Shown piece after piece: positions 6,053-9,247 of a stretch of DNA of 9,247 nt. Position 1 is the first letter of the stretch. Every line of letters begins with the position of its first letter. Location: assembly GCA_030593645.1 (NCBI GenBank), contig JAUVGT010000193.1, positions 1 to 9,247 of the forward strand, in the 5' to 3' direction. The position numbers were made by a program, and so were the translations under genes. The stretch comes from Deltaproteobacteria bacterium (GTDB lineage Bacteria; Desulfobacterota; Desulfobacteria; Desulfobacterales; JAUVGT01). The notes beneath the pieces were generated by a model, which was given only the letters and a program-made list of their open reading frames with translations, had not been told where the DNA came from and did not search any database.

Positions 6053-6802
6053 TTAAATATATTGCCCACCGTCAACCTTAATAACTTCTCCCGTAACATG
6101 CTTTGATTTGTCAGATGCAAAAAAGCTCACCACATTGGCGAGGTCTTCCGGCTGACCCACACGTTTCATAACGATTTCAGCCATTGCCATATCAATAATT
6201 TTATCACGGTTTTCTGATTCCCTGAGCATGGTTGTTTCGATCAGTCCCGGGGCGATGGCATTCACATTCACACCAAACGCGCCCAATTCCTTTGCAAGGG
6301 CTTTTGTGAACCCGATAATACCCGCCTTTGATGCGGAGTAATTGGTTTGTCCGAATTTGCCGCGAAGACCGTTAATAGAGGTAATATTAATGATTTTACC
6401 CGATTTCTGCCCCTTGAATATGGGTGCGGCCTGACGTGTAAAATTAAAGTATCCTTTGAGGTTTACCTCGATAACGCGGTCCCATTGTTCTTCGGTCATT
6501 TTCCAGGACACTCCGTCCCAGTTCATTCCTGCATTGTTGACAAGAATGTCAAGACCGCCGAATTCATCCACGGCTGTCTTGACGACATTTTCCGCTTCAG
6601 CAAAAGATGATATGTCACATTTTAAGGCCAGAGCTTTACGGCCCATGCCCCGAATTTCTTCCGCGTATTTCAGGGCCTCATCTTTATGTTTGCGATATGT
6701 CAAACATACATTTGCGCCTTCACGGGCGAATTCAAGCGATATCGCGGCTCCAATTCCCTGTGATCCGCCGGTAACCACAGCGTTTTTACCTTCTAATAGC
6801 AT
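6053..6802 (-). CDS. Short-chain dehydrogenase/reductase (FabG/3-hydroxyacyl-CoA dehydrogenase type)
   Basis: A 249-residue classical SDR. The cofactor motif TGGSQGIG is at 11-18 and NNAG at 89-92. The catalytic set is N114, S142, Y155 and K159 (YSASK). PGLIETTM follows at 185-192, and the C-terminal VDGGQYI is typical of FabG/PhaB-like enzymes. Family members oxidise or reduce 3-hydroxyacyl or 3-oxoacyl thioesters with NAD(P)(H). Position 37 after the second strand is Arg (TYRKHK), which leans toward NADP(H), but this is weak evidence. It is the first gene of the minus operon, with AGGAG 6 bases before the ATG, and shares the divergent control region with had. It may oxidise 3-hydroxypimelyl-CoA or another hydroxyacyl-CoA. 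The BbsCD dehydrogenase of toluene degradation is also SDR type and is linked to a BbsAB thiolase. FabG in fatty acid synthesis is less likely here. Confidence 0.85.
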   Translation of the reverse strand: MLLEGKNAVVTGGSQGIGAAISLEFAREGANVCLTYRKHKDEALKYAEEIRGMGRKALALKCDISSFAEAENVVKTAVDEFGGLDILVNNAGMNWDGVSWKMTEEQWDRVIEVNLKGYFNFTRQAAPIFKGQKSGKIINITSINGLRGKFGQTNYSASKAGIIGFTKALAKELGAFGVNVNAIAPGLIETTMLRESENRDKIIDMAMAEIVMKRVGQPEDLANVVSFFASDKSKHVTGEVIKVDGGQYI

Positions 6803-6881
6803 TTTGATCTCCTGTTTTTATATTTTGAATGATTAAACCGTTATTTGTTTTAAAACTGTGTATCGTGATTTTTTGTGTAAT

Positions 6882-6909
6882 TGTATAATGATTACGAAAG
6901 TTTTGCCAA
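6882..6909 (-). promoter_or_regulatory. Candidate sigma-70-type promoter of the minus operon
   Basis: On the minus strand TTGGCA (6904-6909) and TATACA (6882-6887) are separated by 16 bases, matching the -35 and -10 consensus at five and four of six positions. It lies about 80 bases upstream of the SDR start. The first 11-bp repeat cluster begins about 20 bases upstream of the -35 box, a typical place for an activator site. Confidence 0.4.
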
Positions 6910-6929
6910 AAAAGTATTCCATATCAAAA

Positions 6930-6974
6930 AGTTACATAGAAGCTACATTACAGCTACCTTAAAAGTTAGTCAAG
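6930..6974. repeat. 11-bp tandem repeats, cluster 1 (candidate regulator sites)
   Basis: Units AGTTACATAGA (6930), AGCTACATTAC (6941) and AGCTACCTTAA (6952) follow one another at exactly 11 bases. A degenerate fourth unit, AGTTAGTCAAG, follows at 6964. The consensus is AGYTACATTAN. Spacing of about one helical turn is typical of tandem sites for PhoB/OmpR-type response regulators, but no regulator gene is in the window. Confidence 0.6.
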
Positions 6975-7034
6975 AAAAATCAAGGAATCCGGAATTAAGA
7001 ATCATACGATTGATTTATCATCTGAAAATAATGA

Positions 7035-7063
7035 TTGACATGCAATTATACTTTAATTACATT
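7035..7063 (+). promoter_or_regulatory. Candidate sigma-70-type promoter of had-bamA
   Basis: A perfect TTGACA (7035-7040) is followed after 17 bases by TACATT (7058-7063), which matches TATAAT at four positions including the important second and last. Transcription would begin near 7070 and give a leader of about 100 bases. The second repeat cluster overlaps the -10 box and start, which would suit repression. Confidence 0.45.
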
Positions 7064-7087
7064 ATAGCTACATTATAGTTGGAATAA
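7055..7087. repeat. 11-bp tandem repeats, cluster 2 (candidate regulator sites)
   Basis: AATTACATTAT (7055) and AGCTACATTAT (7066) are followed by a degenerate AGTTGGAATAA (7077), again at 11-base spacing and with the same consensus as cluster 1. The core AGCTACATTA is identical at 6941-6950 and 7066-7075, 125 bases apart (about 12 turns). This would allow one regulator to contact both sites. Confidence 0.6.
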
Positions 7088-7175
7088 TTCCCAAACAAAA
7101 CCAGATAAAGAAACTTTCTATTTACTAAAATATAAGAAAACATTTAAAAATCAGATATATATAAAGGAGGATAAA

Positions 7176-8282
7176 ATGGCAGGTGTACCAGACAAAATAA
7201 TGACGTGGCAGATGGTTCAACCGACAACTTATAATCGTGAAACCAAAGAATCCACACCGGGTAAAATTGAAAAAACTGAAATTCCCGTACCTGAGTTAAA
7301 AGCGGGTGAAGTGCTTGTTGAAGTGGCCGGATGCGGTGTTTGTCATACCGATCTTGGATATTTTTACGATGGTGTACCAACAGTTTCAAAACCACCTTTG
7401 ACACTGGGGCATGAAATCGCTGGAACGGTTGTTGCCGGCGATGACAAGTGGGTTGGAAAAGAAGTGATTATACCGGCGGTTATGCCGTGCAGGCAGTGCC
7501 ATCTTTGCAAAACAGGCAGGGGGAACAGATGCCTCGCACAGAAAATGCCGGGGAACAGCCTGGGGTTGTACGGCGGATTTTCAAGCCATATACCGGTTCC
7601 GAGTGTTGATCTTTGTGAAGTGAAGAACCGTGGTGATGTTCCTCTTGAGCATCTCGCGGTTGTGGCTGATGCGGCAACCACACCATATCAGGCCGCAAAA
7701 AGAGCGGACCTTCAACCCGGTGATAATGTAGTGATTGTTGGTATCACCGGTGGTGTCGGTCAATACATGGGCCAGACCGCAAAAGCCCTTGGCGCAAAGA
7801 CTGTAATCGGTATTGCCAGGAACCCGGAAAAACTGGAACGGGCATTGAATTTTGGTGCTGATTTTGTGATCAATTCGAAGGATAAGGATGTCAGGGCGGT
7901 TATCAAAGAATTTAAGGGGTTTTGCAAGGAAAATGGTCTTCCCGGATTCGGCTGGAAAATTTTTGAAGTTACCGGCGCAAAGGGAGGACAGGAGATCGCG
8001 GCTTCATTACTCAGCTTTGTGGGCAAACTGGTCATCGTGGGTTTTGGAATGGCAAAGATTGAATATATGTTCGGTAAGTTGATGGCTTTTGACGGGGATA
8101 TTCTCGGTTCCTGGGGCTGTCTGCCTGAATACTACCCCATTGTCCTGGATATGGTTCTGAGTAAAAAGATCAACATCGATGCGTTTGTTCAGACCCGTCC
8201 CATGAGCACAATTGTCGAAACATTTGAAGAGGCTCACAAAGAATCACCCGACAGACGGATTGTACTGACACCGGATTTTTAG
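7176..8282 (+). CDS. had: 6-hydroxycyclohex-1-ene-1-carbonyl-CoA dehydrogenase
   Basis: A 368-residue zinc-dependent medium-chain alcohol dehydrogenase. It oxidises 6-hydroxycyclohex-1-ene-1-carbonyl-CoA with NAD to the 6-oxo compound, just before ring opening. Catalytic-zinc motifs are GCGVCHTD (C56; C53 is nearby) and GHE (H79, E80). Structural-zinc cysteines are C105, C108, C111 and C119 (PCRQCHLCKTGRGNRC). The segments LKAGEVLVEVAGCGVCHTDLGY, RGNRCLAQKMPGNS and YGGFSSHI closely match Thauera Had as I know it. The Rossmann motif GITGGVG is at 189-195. The length equals the family's. AAGGAGG (7164-7170) lies 5 bases before the ATG, a strong site, and the N-terminal WQMVQP segment supports the start. 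BamQ is the name used in Geobacter. The gene is followed by bamA after 82 bases, probably in one transcript. Confidence 0.93.
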   Translation: MAGVPDKIMTWQMVQPTTYNRETKESTPGKIEKTEIPVPELKAGEVLVEVAGCGVCHTDLGYFYDGVPTVSKPPLTLGHEIAGTVVAGDDKWVGKEVIIPAVMPCRQCHLCKTGRGNRCLAQKMPGNSLGLYGGFSSHIPVPSVDLCEVKNRGDVPLEHLAVVADAATTPYQAAKRADLQPGDNVVIVGITGGVGQYMGQTAKALGAKTVIGIARNPEKLERALNFGADFVINSKDKDVRAVIKEFKGFCKENGLPGFGWKIFEVTGAKGGQEIAASLLSFVGKLVIVGFGMAKIEYMFGKLMAFDGDILGSWGCLPEYYPIVLDMVLSKKINIDAFVQTRPMSTIVETFEEAHKESPDRRIVLTPDF

Positions 8283-8364
8283 TATGTGTGGGTTGACGAA
8301 CAACAGATGATAGAAAGAAAATCAGTTTAATATTAGAAAACAATAAGAAAAGGAGGACAATATT

Positions 8365-9153
8365 ATGGCTTTAGATTGGATGCCGAGAGACAATGAGAAA
8401 AAAGATCACGCATTACATACCGATACACACTGGGGGACTGATGCTCCTTGTGTGATTTATGAAAAAAAACCGATCGTTGATCCCAAAGGAAACGTTGTGG
8501 AAGGGCTTTATACCGCCTGGATTACACTGAACAATCCAAAACAGTATAATTCCTATACCACAGAAATGGTAAAAGGCGTTATCGCCGGATTTGAAAATTC
8601 TTCACTGGACAGAAGCGTCGTCGCGGTTATTTTTACAGCCGTTGGCCCTTATTCATTCTGTACGGGCGGTAACACCAAGGAATACAGCGAGTTTTACAGC
8701 CTGAGATCAGATGAATACGGTCAGTACATGGAACTTTTTAACCATATGGTCGATTCAATCCTTGCATGCAAGAAACCTGTCATTTGCCGTGTAAACGGAA
8801 TGCGTGTCGCCGGCGGTCAGGAAATCGGTATGGCTGCTGACCTTGCGATTTCATCCGACCTTGCCATATTCGGTCAGGCAGGTCCCAAACATGGAAGCGC
8901 GCCGGACGGCGGTTCATCAGACTTTCTGCCCTGGTTCCTGGGAATGGAAGATGCCATGTGGAACTGTGTTTCATGCGAAATGTGGTCCGCGTACAAGATG
9001 AAAATGAAAAATCTTATCAGCAAGTGCGTACCGGTTCTGAAGATTGATGGCGAATGGGTCAGAAATCCGATGATCGTCACCGATAAATATGTTGAAGACG
9101 GAGAGATTGTTTTCGGTGAGGAAATGATGCGCCTCGATTTGAAGCATCTCTGA
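8365..9153 (+). CDS. bamA: 6-oxocyclohex-1-ene-1-carbonyl-CoA hydrolase, C-terminally truncated
   Basis: BamA/Oah adds two waters to 6-oxocyclohex-1-ene-1-carbonyl-CoA and opens the ring to 3-hydroxypimelyl-CoA. It is the usual marker of anaerobic aromatic degraders. Recognisable segments are WITLNNPKQYNSYTTEMVKG, the oxyanion-hole region FCTGGNTKEYSEFY, and NGMRVAGGQEIGMAADL with E153. FGQAGPKHGSAPDGGSSDFLP, CEMWSAYK and NPMIVTDKYV-DGEIVFGE follow. The region around QYNSYTT is the site commonly targeted by bamA primers. AGGAGG stands 8 bases before the ATG. The frame ends at 262 residues, whereas family members have about 375-380. After FGEE (to about 9123) the family normally continues with a KTG-like segment and a helical C-terminal part of over 100 residues, absent here. 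Thus the product may be inactive or poorly assembled unless the rest lies beyond an insertion. Identity is sure; integrity is doubtful. Confidence 0.88.
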   Translation: MALDWMPRDNEKKDHALHTDTHWGTDAPCVIYEKKPIVDPKGNVVEGLYTAWITLNNPKQYNSYTTEMVKGVIAGFENSSLDRSVVAVIFTAVGPYSFCTGGNTKEYSEFYSLRSDEYGQYMELFNHMVDSILACKKPVICRVNGMRVAGGQEIGMAADLAISSDLAIFGQAGPKHGSAPDGGSSDFLPWFLGMEDAMWNCVSCEMWSAYKMKMKNLISKCVPVLKIDGEWVRNPMIVTDKYVEDGEIVFGEEMMRLDLKHL

Positions 9154-9247
9154 ATCAGAGACCGGGCGGCTGAACAACCGGTTCGAGCCGGAAGCATCGC
9201 GCCGCTCAACCACACAACATTATACACCGCTGCAACACTACTACCTG
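9154..9247. other. Non-BamA sequence after the premature stop
   Basis: No + strand frame of this stretch resembles the BamA C-terminus. The bamA frame after the TGA stays open but reads unrelated residues, and the third frame hits a stop at 9171. It starts with two small stem-loops (9147-9161 and 9167-9190). It may be the edge of an inserted element, a diverged intergenic region, or a misassembled end. No terminator is visible, because no T-run follows the hairpins. Confidence 0.4.
9167..9190 (+). repeat. Stem-loop downstream of truncated bamA
   Basis: CGGCT and GAAC (9167-9175) pair with GTTC and AGCCG (9181-9184 and 9186-9190) around a 5-base loop AACCG, with G9185 bulged, giving nine pairs. 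A shorter hairpin, TCTCTG-AAT-CAGAGA (9147-9161), stands just before it and spans the bamA stop codon. They hint at a structured RNA or recombination site rather than coding sequence. Confidence 0.5.

Larger units (their letters stand above)
6803..7175. promoter_or_regulatory. Divergent AT-rich control region
   Basis: This 373-base gene-free stretch separates the minus-strand SDR operon from the + strand had-bamA pair and must hold promoters for both. It is much more AT-rich than the flanking genes. It contains two clusters of 11-bp repeats, promoter-like hexamers on each strand and an odd dyad GGAATAATTCC (7081-7091). The short open frame at 6881-7078 has no coding character or ribosome site and is not counted as a gene. 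Confidence 0.8.

Noticed and set aside
6881..7078. 65-residue + strand reading frame in the divergent region
   Set aside because: It has no ribosome site, has AT-driven composition, and overlaps both repeat clusters and predicted promoters.
9151..9153. The bamA TGA read through as selenocysteine
   Set aside because: The frame after the TGA is open but bears no resemblance to the BamA C-terminus, so read-through would not restore the protein.
9176..9193. T-arm-like motif GGTTCGAGCC suggesting a tRNA end
   Set aside because: The flanking stem cannot form five pairs with a 7-base loop, and no acceptor or anticodon arm is visible around it.

Overview
The window carries a gene cluster for the lower part of anaerobic benzoyl-CoA degradation, most likely from a strictly anaerobic, sulfate-reducing or syntrophic bacterium of the Desulfobacterota (Desulfobacterales-like). 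The assignment rests on a 6-hydroxycyclohex-1-ene-1-carbonyl-CoA dehydrogenase (Had, BamQ-like) and a 6-oxocyclohex-1-ene-1-carbonyl-CoA hydrolase (Oah/BamA). Together these mark the pathway of obligate anaerobes and of Thauera-type degraders. Moderate GC in the genes, AT-rich spacers and strong GGAGG ribosome binding sites fit, but lineage is an inference.

Layout. Positions 1-435 hold the 3' part of a DUF99/UPF0215 gene on the + strand. It converges on two small, translationally coupled minus-strand genes of unknown function (1115 down to 445). Positions 1116-1424 have no gene but contain a 12-bp inverted repeat and a 160-bp nearly full-length palindrome (1252-1411) that looks like a mobile or MITE-like hairpin element. 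From 6802 down to 1425 runs a five-gene minus-strand operon: SDR dehydrogenase, thiolase, Zn-ribbon/OB-fold (DUF35) partner, dienoyl-CoA hydratase (probable Dch), and a fused 3-hydroxyacyl-CoA dehydrogenase/enoyl-CoA hydratase. A 373-bp AT-rich divergent control region (6803-7175) carries two clusters of 11-bp tandem repeats and promoter-like elements for both directions. On the + strand follow had (7176-8282) and bamA (8365-9153).

How the genes work together (family knowledge plus inference). Dch hydrates cyclohexa-1,5-diene-1-carbonyl-CoA, Had oxidises the 6-hydroxy product, and BamA hydrates and opens the ring to 3-hydroxypimelyl-CoA. The hydroxyacyl-CoA dehydrogenase(s) would make 3-oxopimelyl-CoA, and the thiolase/Zn-ribbon pair would cleave it to glutaryl-CoA and acetyl-CoA. 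The thiolase pair resembles BbsAB, the benzoylsuccinyl-CoA thiolase of toluene degradation, which also acts on a dicarboxylic 3-oxoacyl-CoA. No benzoyl-CoA reductase genes lie in the window.

The main oddity is bamA. Its reading frame stops after 262 codons, about 115 residues short of the family, and recognisable homology ends at about 9123. The sequence from there to the window end is not BamA-like in any + frame and forms small hairpins, so an insertion, deletion or assembly junction is likely at this point.
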